Source: Elusimicrobiota bacterium
GTDB taxonomy: Bacteria; Elusimicrobiota; Elusimicrobia; FEN-1173
Length of the DNA: 64,000 nt
Direction of reading: 5' to 3'
NCBI GenBank assembly: GCA_016714745.1
Contig: JADKCG010000007.1
Location: 44,681 to 108,680 of the forward strand
The position numbers were made by a program, and so were the translations under genes. Below are positions 25,248-33,752 of the stretch, piece by piece. The notes under the pieces are model-generated. The model did not search any database, was not told where the DNA came from, and worked only from the letters and a program-made list of their open reading frames with translations. The stretch's first letter is position 1. Every line of letters starts with the position of its first letter.

Positions 25248-26337
25248 GTGAGTCAGGGAGTGTCGGCAAAAACAGCAAAGTCGTCGTATAAGATCGCCGT
25301 GATGGGCGGTGATGGCACGGGTCCCGAAGTGGTGAACGAAGGTCTAAAAGTTTTAAAGGCGCTCGGGAACTCCTTGAAGATTAATTTTGAATGGATCCCT
25401 TTCGACTTGGGGGGAGAACGCTACAAAAAAACGGGGGACATCCTTCCCGATTCCGCTTTGGCGGATCTGCGCAAGGTGGACGCCATTTACTTGGGCGCCA
25501 TCGGCCATCCCGACGTGAAACCCGGCATATTAGAAAAGGGTCTTCTTCTGCGTCTTCGTTTCGAATTGGACCAGTACATCAATTTGCGCCCGGTGAAACT
25601 GTATCCCAACGTAGCCTGCCCGCTGAAAGACAAAGGGCCGGAACAGATAGACTTCGTGGTCGTGAGGGAAAACACCGAAGGTCTCTACGAGGGGGCGGGC
25701 GGCGTGTTAAAGAAAGGAACGCCTGACGAAGTGGCCGTTCAAGAATCCATCAATACGCGCAAGGGTGTTGAGCGTTGTTCGCGCTTATGCCTTCCAGCTG
25801 ACGCGAGAACGCGCGAAAGGCAAGAAGCTCACTTTGTGCGGCAAAACAAATGTCCTGACCTATGCCTTCGATCTCTGGGAACGGGCGTTCCACGAAGTGG
25901 CCAAGGAATATACCGATATCAAAACCGATTACGCCCATGTGGACGCCACCTGCATGTGGATGGTGAAGAACCCCGAATGGTTCGACGTGATCGTCACCGA
26001 CAACATGTTCGGCGACATCATCACCGACCTGGGCGCCATGATCCAGGGCGGGATGGGCATCGCCGCGGGCGGCAACATCAACCCCGAAGGCGTTTCCATG
26101 TTCGAACCCATCGGTGGGTCCGCCCCGAAGTACACAGGGATGAACGTCATCAACCCCCTCGCCGCCATCTGCGCGGGCGGCATGATGATGGACACGCTCG
26201 GCCAAAAAGAAGCCGCCAAACGGGTGGAAGCCGCCGTCGTGAAACTGCTCAATTCCGGAAAAATGAAAAGCCAAGCCGCCGGCAAAATGGGCATGTCCAC
26301 CACGGAAATCGGAGACTGGATCGCCGCCAACGTATAA
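25248..26337 (+). CDS. leuB: 3-isopropylmalate dehydrogenase (frame-broken)
   Basis: LeuB oxidises and decarboxylates 3-isopropylmalate with NAD. The protein begins AVMGGDGTGPEVVNEGLKVL, then GAIGHPDVKPGILEKGLLL and VVVRENTEGLYEGAGG, and in the second frame VTDNMFGDIITDLGAMIQGG (metal-binding aspartates) and FEPIGGSAPKYTG. The two halves join near 25768-25780, where two bases appear missing (expected Gly-Val-Glu-Arg-Val-Val-Arg). Bridged length is about 363 residues. GTG at 25248 has TAGGAGG upstream. Homoisocitrate or tartrate dehydrogenase are alternatives within the family; the leuACD context favours LeuB. Confidence 0.88.
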
Positions 26338-26349
26338 CCGGGATTCCCC

Positions 26350-26765
26350 ATGATGTCTTTTCGTGACCAATGGCTAAGGAATTTTTTGATTCCTTCCTCT
26401 GCCGTTTGGTTAATGACAGACATCTCCCGCAGTCAGGGACGGCAGGATTTGTTTACCCAACAATCCCCCCAGGTTTTAAAAGCCCTCCGTGAAATGGCGC
26501 TCATCCAAAGCGCTGAGTCCTGCAACCGGATTGAAGGGGTCACAGTTGACCCAGACCGGTTGCGCCCCCTCATCATTGGCGATGCGCGTCCACGCGATCG
26601 ATCGGAATGAAAGAAAATAAATTTACTCTCAGTCAACTCGAACGGGCCTGTCCAGGCGTTAGCAAAGATATGGTTCGTCGGGTCGTTCGGGACTTCCAGA
26701 AACAAGGAAAGTTAATAAGTCTCGGAAGAGGTCCCGGTGCTCTCTGGCAGAAAATCCGGGAGTAA
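26350..26765 (+). pseudogene. Fic-family protein remnant lacking its catalytic core
   Basis: Two abutting frames (26350-26610 and 26607-26765, ATGA overlap) correspond to the two ends of one known Fic protein type. The first has the N-terminal helices: QQSPQVLKALREMALIQSAE, CNRIEGVTVDPDRLRPL and ARPRDRSE. The second is the C-terminal winged-helix end: FTLSQLERACPGVSKDMVRR and LGRGPGALW. The region between, which should carry the HPFxxGNGR AMPylation motif (roughly 150-200 residues), is absent. Either an internal deletion inactivated the gene or two small proteins are now made. No toxin activity is expected. Confidence 0.78.
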
Positions 26766-26808
26766 GGGTATGACCCCTGAAAGAGGGTAATAAAAGGGGT
26801 ATTGATAA

Positions 26809-26858
26809 AACAGGCAGATCCACCACCAAATCGGGGACTGGATCGCCGCTGTCGAACG
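26809..26858 (+). repeat. Duplicated fragment of the leuB 3' end
   Basis: The stretch starting CAGATCCACCACCAAATCGG and running through GGACTGGATCGCCGCTG resembles the last ~40 bases of leuB (26292-26335, TCCACCACGGAAATCGGAGA then CTGGATCGCCGCCAACG). It lies just after the Fic remnant, so the remnant is flanked by a gene end and a degraded copy of it. The rest of 26766-26968 shows no gene. Confidence 0.6.
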
Positions 26859-26972
26859 TTTAACAACAGGGTCGTTAGCGACGGAAATAGAGGCGTACGC
26901 GCCTGTTATCTTTCTCTCTTTTCCCCTTCCTCTCATTAATTCCAAAACAATTCATTAATTGCAAACATAACA

Positions 26973-26988
26973 CATCAAACACAACAAA
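26973..26988 (+). repeat. Target-site duplication, left copy
   Basis: CATCAAACACAACAAA immediately precedes the left terminal inverted repeat. The identical 16 bases follow the right end at 29545-29560. Four further bases (AACA) also match because they equal the last bases of the right inverted repeat. Confidence 0.82.
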
Positions 26989-27164
26989 TGTTCTGTCGCG
27001 TTGAAAACGGGACAAAGGAATAGAAAAGAGGACAGGGCGTGTGACCCTTTATTATCCCTCCATGACATTTGGGTGGTTTGAAGCAAGGAGATAGAAAAGG
27101 GTGAAGCATTTTCAGGAGCCTCGCCTGAAAAGAAACCGTAGACTTTGTGGGGAGGTGAAACCCC

Positions 27165-27668
27165 ATGAAGCGACGGAAGACGTGCCGCATCTGCGGCGAG
27201 CTGTTCCAACCGTATAAGCGATCCTATCGACGACAAAAAGTGTGTTCAAGGGAGTCCTGCCGAAAAGTGCGGGCGCGTGAATTGTGGCGCCAGTGGCGGG
27301 GAGAGAATCTGTTGAGCGGCCATGACCGCAGAAAAGAGAGCGGCCTGGCGCAAAAGAATCCCGGGTATTGGCGAGAGTGGCGAAACAAACACCCTGCGGC
27401 GGTGGAGCGCAACCGGGAAGAACAAAGAAGGCGAAACCGAGAAAAAAGGAGTTTGATTGCAAAACCAAGGGGATTGGAATGGGTTCATCGCGAGAAGATG
27501 CGTCGAATAAAATCGCTACAGGTGATTGCAAAAACAAAGGGGATAGCGGAGGTATTTCCCGTGGCGCTCGACGGCATACGGCGGTATTTTGTGTGGTCTT
27601 GGAAGATTGCAAAAACAAAAGAGATGGATGCGACCCTAAAAAAGGTGAGAGAATGTGCCCCGAGTTAA
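27165..27668 (+). CDS. IS accessory protein with N-terminal Cys (zinc-ribbon-like) motif
   Basis: A 167-residue very basic protein. The N-terminus has CRICGELFQP and KVCSRESCRK, a C-x2-C ... C-x4-C arrangement likely binding zinc. It is followed by NPGYWREWRNKHPAAVERNR near residues 65-84, a motif I associate with small proteins encoded next to DDE transposases in several environmental phyla. It probably helps bind element DNA or transcripts; this is inference. GGGGAGGTG lies upstream of the ATG. The C-terminal third is encoded by three near-identical DNA repeats (see separate entry). Confidence 0.72.
   Translation: MKRRKTCRICGELFQPYKRSYRRQKVCSRESCRKVRARELWRQWRGENLLSGHDRRKESGLAQKNPGYWREWRNKHPAAVERNREEQRRRNREKRSLIAKPRGLEWVHREKMRRIKSLQVIAKTKGIAEVFPVALDGIRRYFVWSWKIAKTKEMDATLKKVRECAPS
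27455..27625 (+). repeat. Three copies of a ~20-bp direct repeat inside the IS
   Basis: GATTGCAAAACCAAGGGGAT (27455-27474), then GATTGCAAAAACAAAGGGGA (27524-27543), and GATTGCAAAAACAAAAGAGA (27605-27624). Spacings are 69 and 81 bases, and the copies share one frame (IAKPRG, IAKTKG, IAKTKE). They could be protein repeats or DNA-binding sites for the transposase. Confidence 0.7.
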
Positions 27669-27686
27669 AAAAAGGAGGAGGGGCCC

Positions 27687-28980
27687 ATGGACGAGAAACG
27701 GATACGAAAAGGAATGAAATCTCCGGAGAGCCGAGAACAACTGCATCGGCGAATGAGCTGGCGGACGGTGGAACATTGTGGAGCAGTTCGTTCTGGGGAA
27801 AATGCCAGCGGCCAAAGCGATGGAATGGCTGGAGATTAGCCGGACGCGACTGTATGTGCTGAAGGACCGATGGCGCAAAACCTGGCGGGAAGGGGCGAAC
27901 GAAGGGTGGCTGTATCAGCGCCCGGAGACCGGAGTGGGCCGATTGCCATCGGAGGTGCGTGGGTATTTAGAAGAGGAGTTGAAATACATTCGGACGGAGG
28001 CGCCGCTCCCGTTTCGGGGGCACTATAACTTTGCGTTTCTGGCGCAACAGTGCCAACAACGGTTTGGCACGCGGTATCAGCGGGACACGCTGAGACGGTG
28101 GGCGATCGCGCAGGGGTATTACGACCCGGCGACGGACACCTGCCGGAAACCCTTCATCCGCTTTGAGATGGGCGGGATCGGGATGCTGTTCCAGCACGAC
28201 AGTTCCATCCACGGGTGGGTGCCGGCGCGCAAGAGGAACGATGTGCTGATCATGACGGAAGACGACCACAGTCGCAAGGTGGTGGGAGCGATTCTGGTGG
28301 AACGGGACACGTCCTGGAACCACCTCCGGGTGGTGCGAACGACAGTGGAGCTCTACGGATGCCCGTTGGCGTATTACACGGACAACCACAGCATCTTCGC
28401 TCCGGCGACGGAGGGACACACGCAGTTTTCGCGGGCGCTCAAGAGTTTGGAGATCACGTTGAAATTGGCGGGCCCTGGCCGTCCGGAATCGAAGGGGAAG
28501 ATCGAAAAACGGTTTGGGTATTTTCAGTCGCGAATTCCGTATCTGTGCGAGAGATACAAGATCACGACTCTGGCGAAAGCCAACGAAGTCTTGAAGGAGG
28601 AAGTGGACTTCTACAACGAGAAGCACCCGCACGCAGAGACGGGAGAAATTCCAGATAAACGGTGGAAGAAAGCGTTGGAGGACGGGCGGGCCTACTTGAA
28701 CGATATCCCGGCGAAAACGCCCATGGATCTTGTTTTCGCGTTGCACTATGAGCGTGTGGTGGACAAAACGGGGAGCATTGAATTCGGTGGGGAGACATGG
28801 AAAATTCCCAAAGGAGCGCCGATCCGCCAGAAGGTGACGGTGGCACTGCGCCTACCGACAGGGCCACGGCGGCCACACACGGAGATTTCGGTGATATGGC
28901 GCGGGAGCACGCTGGCGCACTTTGTTGTGCCAGAGAAACGTCGGAGGTCTTTGCCCCCGGAGATGGAGACGCGGCCATGA
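27687..28980 (+). CDS. DDE integrase-type transposase (frame-broken near the N-terminus)
   Basis: About 430 residues. The start at 27687 has AAGGAGGAGG upstream; the N-terminal ~30 residues run into the main frame after removal of one A near 27770 (reading Thr-Val-Asp-Ile-Val-Glu-Gln). A helix-turn-helix region (KAMEWLEISRTRLYVLKDRW) spans about residues 40-60. The rve catalytic core follows, with Asp in FQHDSSIHGW near 171, Asp in YYTDNHSIF near 231 and Glu in ESKGKIEKRFG near 275. The C-terminal beta domain contains GGETWKIPKG. It catalyses transposition of the surrounding element. Without the single-base break it appears intact. Confidence 0.85.
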
Positions 28981-29201
28981 AACGATTGATCCTGGATATG
29001 GACGACGCTCTCTATGGCCGATTGGAAAGAGAGGCTCAAAAGCGTGGATCGACCTTGACGAAGATGGTGTCGAACTATTTGAGCCGTGAATTTCCCAAGG
29101 CCTATCTGGATTATCTCTGGGAGAGTTGCAAGGCTTACCACGCGCGGCCATCGTCAACCCCTTCTGACTCCGCGAACGGTTCCAAACCCATTTATTCGTA
29201 A
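28977..29201 (+). CDS. Small ribbon-helix-helix-like protein of the IS
   Basis: A 74-residue protein beginning MKRLILDMDDALYGRLEREA, then TLTKMVSNYLSREFPK: a short beta strand and two helices, as in ribbon-helix-helix regulators. The ATG overlaps the transposase stop (ATGA), so it is co-translated and belongs to the element. It may repress transposition, by analogy with other RHH proteins; there is no direct evidence. The C-terminus is Ser/Pro-rich. Confidence 0.6.
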   Translation: MKRLILDMDDALYGRLEREAQKRGSTLTKMVSNYLSREFPKAYLDYLWESCKAYHARPSSTPSDSANGSKPIYS

Positions 29202-29226
29202 TGCTGGTCACTTAAGATTCAATAGG

Positions 29227-29261
29227 CCCGTCATCCCGGCGAAGGCCGGGATCCAGGGTTT
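29227..29261 (+). repeat. Widespread 'CCGGCGAAGGCCGGGATCC' dispersed palindrome
   Basis: The stretch around GTCATCCCGGCGAAGGCCGG is a palindromic repeat found across many bacterial genomes and often mistranslated as VIPAKAGIQ. It lies inside the 3' non-coding part of the IS (29202-29517), in which no other gene is seen. Confidence 0.7.
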
Positions 29262-29544
29262 AAAATGGCTTCTTAAATAAAGTTTTACGGATTGGACCCC
29301 GGCCCCCGTTTACAGTCACAACGGGGCAGGCTCCGCCGGGGAGACGAACCATCAGTGACCGGCATTGCATTTAGCCGAGCAACTCTGAGCCGATTTTTAT
29401 CACCCACTCCCCGCGGTTGGCGCCGACCCCTTTGGGGGCCCACCGGGGTGACGGGATCCATTCCACGTCCGGGGCTGTTTTTTAGGCTCGTCCGGGGTGT
29501 CCTTCTTTGCCTTCCCATTTGTCCCGTTTTGGCGCGACAGAACA

Positions 29545-29560
29545 CATCAAACACAACAAA
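29545..29560 (+). repeat. Target-site duplication, right copy
   Basis: CATCAAACACAACAAA directly after the right inverted repeat, identical to 26973-26988. Confidence 0.82.
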
Positions 29561-29573
29561 CCAAAAATCAAAA

Positions 29574-29613
29574 AATGTTACCAAAGTTTTACAACTTCTT
29601 AAGGGGATCTTAA
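29574..29613 (+). promoter_or_regulatory. Shared upstream box (copy 1)
   Basis: ATGTTAC, then TTTTACAACTTCTTAAGG, then a second half TCTTAA; TTAAG-GGGAT-CTTAA (29599-29613) is an inverted repeat. A very similar arrangement (ATGTTACAAGTTCTTAAGG plus CCTTAA) precedes the giant gene at 34844-34869. Both precede genes for exported or membrane proteins, so a common operator or promoter is plausible. Confidence 0.5.
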
Positions 29614-29682
29614 CCTGTTCTATGGCAGAATTGTCGCAACCAAGGTGATGTGTGGGCGATTACGGAGAAAGGGAGGGGGGTA

Positions 29683-31308
29683 ATGAGAACACGAATTGTT
29701 GCGTTGATGTTTCTTTTGTCGTCCGTGATGGGGTCTGCGGCGGTGAGTGGGGCACGTGGGTTCACTTTAAAAAAACACCTCCCAAATCATTCAATTCAAA
29801 AACCTCAAAGTGGTGCCGGATCGATTCAGGGGGCGTCAGCCGCCCCCGCGCCTATCGAAGAACCAAAGCCTTTTTATTTCGGATGGGATGTCGAAGTTGA
29901 CCCGAGCGGTGTTAGCTACGTGGTGGGTGGAGAAATATATGACGATCCTGTTTATCAAACAAACGGATGGTTAGCAAAATATGACAAATATCAAGTAATT
30001 CAATCCTCGGTTGTGTTTTCGCGGGGCACCTTTTACAGTATTGTCCGCGACACTCTTGGAAATATTTACGTGGCAGGTGAGGTGGAAAAAGAAGTGGAGA
30101 GCGATGCGGGCACAAGAACCGAAACCGATATTCTCATCGTGAAATATGATTCTTCCCTGAAACTGCTCAGAACAAAGATCGTTGGTGGTTTGAACAGTGG
30201 GGGTTATGGGGATTCGGCCAATGCACTGGCTTTTGCTCCGAACGGCGATTTGATGGTTGTTGGATATATTGAAAATAAACCGAGCGAACCCATTGTTTGG
30301 TGTGGAAAGGTGAATACAGATAATCTGGACGTCGTGGCGTTTACCTACGAATCTCCGGAAATCTTTACGTCAAAGGGAAATGATCTGGTGTTTGATGGCC
30401 AAGGGAATATTTACATCGCGGCTGAAATGCATCCTTTCCCTCTCAATTATGGGCAATCCTACACGAGCGCCTACATTCTTAAATATGATGCAGGGTTTAA
30501 TTTTATTAATCTGATAGAGGTTATCAATCAGGTTGGCGTGAATTATGAACCAATTCAGATTGCCGCCAACAAGACTGGGGACTTTATTGTCTTTGGGGAA
30601 AGGTGGGATTTGGGTGCTGTGGACGATCGCTACGACACAACAGTATCCATGTGGGTCGGCAAAGTTTCAAAGGATTTTTCTAAAAAAGAGACTTATAATT
30701 TAGATCCGACCACCTTAAACAATTTACCCAGTGACATGGCCCTGGACGATAAAGAAAATGTTTATCTTTCAGGGCAGATCAATAAGGTGGACGAAAAAGG
30801 GCTGGAGAAATCGCTTGGTTGGGTTGTCAAATATTCCCCCGCCTTTGTGCAATTGTCTTCGGTTACTATCTCTGGAAGTGATCCTCATGGAGATAATGCC
30901 GTTGTGGGGCTTAAGATTCTGAACAACGATCTCTACATGACCGGCGCTATCACCAATACGGATGGTATTACGCCCTATTTGAAAAAATACTCATTAGCGG
31001 GCGATCAAATAGATCCTTCCGATCCTCCTCCGACTCCGAGCGAAGTGTCGGAAGCCCGGGTTTATCCCTCCGTGTTCCAGCCGTTGAAGGGACATACTTA
31101 CATCCGGTTTGACCGGATGCCCGTGGATTCCACAGTCCGAATCTATTCCATGACGGGAGGATTGGTTAAAGAAATCAGGGAATCATCCAGCAGTGTTAAC
31201 TGGGACGTCAAAAATGATTCCGGTGACAGCGTGGCCAGCGGGGTGTATTTTGTGCGTGTGAGCGGATCGGGTGGGGACAAGACGTTTAAGATTGTGGTTC
31301 AACGGTAA
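29683..31308 (+). CDS. Secreted beta-propeller-like protein with FlgD/T9SS-type C-terminal domain
   Basis: About 541 residues. The N-terminal signal peptide (IVALMFLLSSVMGSAAVSGA) is followed by repeated beta-rich blocks ending in patterns such as DPSGVSYVVGG, DTLGNIYVAGE, APNGDLMVVGY, DGQGNIYIAAE and DDKENVYLSGQ, as in SBBP/NHL-like propellers. The last ~85 residues (from EARVYPSVFQPLKGHTYIRF to GVYFVRVSGSGGDKTFKIVV) resemble FlgD-Ig or type-A T9SS sorting domains. ATG at 29683 is chosen for the GGGAGG seven bases upstream; the GTG at 29650 would hide the signal. A PorV-like gene follows 12 bases later, which suggests surface export. Ligand unknown. Confidence 0.75.
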   Translation: MRTRIVALMFLLSSVMGSAAVSGARGFTLKKHLPNHSIQKPQSGAGSIQGASAAPAPIEEPKPFYFGWDVEVDPSGVSYVVGGEIYDDPVYQTNGWLAKYDKYQVIQSSVVFSRGTFYSIVRDTLGNIYVAGEVEKEVESDAGTRTETDILIVKYDSSLKLLRTKIVGGLNSGGYGDSANALAFAPNGDLMVVGYIENKPSEPIVWCGKVNTDNLDVVAFTYESPEIFTSKGNDLVFDGQGNIYIAAEMHPFPLNYGQSYTSAYILKYDAGFNFINLIEVINQVGVNYEPIQIAANKTGDFIVFGERWDLGAVDDRYDTTVSMWVGKVSKDFSKKETYNLDPTTLNNLPSDMALDDKENVYLSGQINKVDEKGLEKSLGWVVKYSPAFVQLSSVTISGSDPHGDNAVVGLKILNNDLYMTGAITNTDGITPYLKKYSLAGDQIDPSDPPPTPSEVSEARVYPSVFQPLKGHTYIRFDRMPVDSTVRIYSMTGGLVKEIRESSSSVNWDVKNDSGDSVASGVYFVRVSGSGGDKTFKIVVQR

Positions 31309-31320
31309 GGGAGACCCTTT

Positions 31321-32225
31321 ATGAAAAAGACCATGGGAACGAAATGGATGGTGGCGGCATTCGCCGCTTGGCCGGTCATGGCGGGGGCGAATGCTGGGAC
31401 GGTGGGAGCGGAGTTTCTGCGTATGGGGGCGGGGGCGCGGGGGATGTCCATGGGAGAAGGGTTTAGCGCCCTGGTCGACGACGCGACCGCGTTATATTGG
31501 AATCCCGCGGCGTTGGCGACGCTTGAGCAGAAATCGGCGACCTTGATGCACGCCAAAACCATCGAAGACAGTTTTATGACTTCGGGGGCTATGGTCAGAA
31601 GTTGGGGGTGGGGGGCATTGGGGTGGGGTTCCAGTATTATTCGGCGGGGTCGGTGGACATTACGGATACTGGGGGAAACAAGACCGGGACCTCGACGCCA
31701 AACGACGTGGCGGTGCTGGCGGGGTATGGGCGGAATTTCGGGGCGTATCAGGTGGGGGTGACAGGGAAATATGTGCAATCGAAACTGGTGGATACGGCGA
31801 GCACATTCGCCCTGGACGCCGGTGTGATGACGCCGTGGTATTTGAACGAAAAGGTTCGGCTGGCGGCGACGGTCGTGAATGTGGGCGGAACGCTGACCTA
31901 CGACAAAGAGTCCACGGACCTGCCGATGTCGATGCGCGTGGGGGCGGGCGTGCGCGTGATGAAGAATTGGCTGGTTGGTGCAGACGTGGTGGCGCCGAAG
32001 GGCGAAGACACGTATGTGGGGTTGGGCACAGAATACAAGATCCCCGTGGGGGAAACCATGGGACTGGCGCTCCGGGCCGGGTACACCACGCAAGAACGCG
32101 GTGGCGACGCGGGGGTTAGCGGCGGTGTGGGGTTCCGGCTGAACGGGTTAGACGTGGACTATGCTCTGGTCACGCAAGGGGATTTCGACGCCAGCCATCG
32201 GGTGTCGGTGGGGTATCGGTTTTAA
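31321..32225 (+). CDS. PorV/PorQ-like outer-membrane beta-barrel protein (frame-broken)
   Basis: The protein begins with a signal peptide and then AEFLRMGAGARGMSMGEGFS, DDATALYWNPAALA, the hallmark start of PorV/PorQ (UPF0164) barrels. The second frame has alternating strands ending VDYALVTQGDFDASHRVSVG and a terminal Phe, typical of an outer-membrane barrel. The frame breaks at the T4 run 31572-31575; one T restores Phe-Tyr-Asp-Phe-Gly-Gly. Bridged length is about 301 residues. In Bacteroidota PorV shuttles T9SS cargo; here it follows a gene for a protein with a T9SS-like C-terminal domain. Confidence 0.82.
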
Positions 32226-32369
32226 CCGGGATTCCCCCCCATCCTATCCCTTCCTACAGACAGGGACCTCGCGTAGCCGCGAGGCAAACTGGGGCGGTAT
32301 CGATCGACACCGCGGTTGGCACGGGGCTATTGTCGGCAGGGTCCGGAACAGAATTTTTGTGCCCTCCCG
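32226..32369 (+). repeat. ~140-bp dispersed repeat (family C), forward copy
   Basis: Starts CCGGGATTCCCCCCATCCTA and includes GGGCGGTATCGATCGACACC and GGGTCCGGAACAGAATTT. The reverse complement of most of this sequence recurs at 50148-50252 with point differences; the present copy has about 35 extra bases. The remaining 32370-32464 is AT-rich with no gene. Confidence 0.82.
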
Positions 32370-32464
32370 GGTGGAAATGCTCACTCAACTGAAATTTTCA
32401 GATGAAACAATTGGGAGTTGTTATTTACGTTGATTAAGTAACATTATTATGTTATTTAGATGGC

Positions 32465-33613
32465 ATGGAGTTTCTCCGGTCATTAAAACTTAACGGTCTC
32501 TCGGCGTCGGCTTTTCTTTTGGGCCCCGCATGACTGGTAAGTCCCACCTGCTTCCGCGCGCTCAAGGCGTCTCTCTCCATCGACCTATTAGATCCTGAAA
32601 AAGAAATGGAGCTTCGGCAAACACCCCGCCTATTCTGGGAACAGATTCAAACCCAACCGAAAGGGGCCTTGATCATCGTTGACGAGGTTCAACGGGTGCC
32701 GGCCCTTTTGGACTATGTCCAGAAGGGAATTGAGGAACTGGATCTGCGATTTATTTTGTCTGGGTCCAGCGCCCGGAAAATAAAACGGGGCGGTGCCAAT
32801 CTTCTGGGGGGAAGGGCCTTGGATTTAAAACTTCACCCGCTCAGTGCCCAGGAGCTGGGGGACAAATTTAATATGGCCCAGGCCCTCCAATTTGGGACTC
32901 TCCCAAAAATAAGCCAGCTGATTCTTTCTAAGGATGTGGAAAGCGTGCGACGCATGCTCCAGTCTTACTACACGACCTATATCAAGGAGGAGATCCAAGC
33001 CGAAGCGCTGACGCGGAACGTGGGTGCGTTTCAGCGGTTCATTAACGTGGCGGCTCAAGATAATGGGCAAGTGATTGAATTTTCTAACGTGGCGCGAGAA
33101 TGCTCGGTGCCCAGCATTACGGTCAAGGAATATTTCTCCATTTTGGAGGATACACTGCTGGGAGAATTCCTTTGGCCGTGGGACCGGAGTGAGAGGAAAA
33201 AAGCGCGACCCAAATTCTATTTCTTCGATTGCGGTGTCGTTCGTTCTATTCAAAATCGTTTGAATGACCCCCCCTCTCCTTTGGAGCTTGGAATTTTATT
33301 CGAGACGTGGTTTTTTCGAGAACTGATCAAACATCGCGATTATGAGGCGAAAGAGCACAGGTTTTCCTTTTGGAGGGAGGGGACCAACGAAATTGACGTG
33401 TTGGTTGAAGGGGGGCGCGGGCCCTTGTTGGCCATCGAATGCAAATCCGGGCGAACGGATATTCGAGGGTCAACGGTAAAAGTCTTTCGAAAGCGGTTCC
33501 CCAAGGTGCCCTTGATTGTCGCGTCTTTGACAGACCGAGTCTCCCGGCGGTTGGAGATGGGCGTCGATGTCCTTCCATGGAAAAACGCTGTGGAGCGTTA
33601 CCGGAAACTGTAG
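32465..33613 (+). CDS. AAA+ ATPase with DUF4143-type C-terminus (two frame breaks)
   Basis: An ATPase of the family typified by AAA_14 plus DUF4143. The N-terminal frame EFLRSLKLNGLSASAFLLGP breaks at the C4 run 32524-32527 (one C missing), giving Walker A GPRMTGKS; a second break near 32554 (one extra C) leads into the main frame with Walker B LIIVDEVQRVP, sensor SGSSARK, and a C-terminal nuclease-like NEIDVLVE and LAIECKSG. Bridged length is about 382 residues. The family is common in prokaryotes and of unclear role, often scattered by transfer. Two breaks close together could also mean real decay. No strong ribosome site precedes ATG 32465. Confidence 0.75.
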
Positions 33614-33752
33614 AGTAATTTTCAGTTAGTTGATAAGTTGGCCCCGTCCCCTATGACCTATTTGGACAATTCAAAATAAAGATTGAAATTATCCCTTTCT
33701 TGGGTTACATTTAGGGAGCGTTGTTTTTCGGGGATAAAGGAGTTTCTGGGGT

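Larger units (their letters stand above)
26989..29544 (+). mobile_element. Complete insertion sequence (about 2.56 kb) with DDE transposase
   Basis: The element is bounded by terminal inverted repeats: left TGTTCTGTCGCG-TTG-AAAACGGGACAAA (26989-27016) and right, read on the minus strand, TGTTCTGTCGCG-CC-AAAACGGGACAAA (29518-29544). They match apart from one gap and one substitution. A 16-base direct repeat flanks it. Inside, all on the + strand, are a Cys-motif accessory protein, a DDE integrase-type transposase and a small ribbon-helix-helix-like protein. Non-coding ends are 27017-27164 and 29202-29517; the latter holds another dispersed repeat. The architecture is that of IS elements with an rve-type transposase; the exact family is not assigned. 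Confidence 0.85.

Noticed and set aside
29086..29280. Frame ending in a VIPAKAGIQ-type peptide
   Set aside because: This is a well-known mistranslation of a widespread palindromic repeat.
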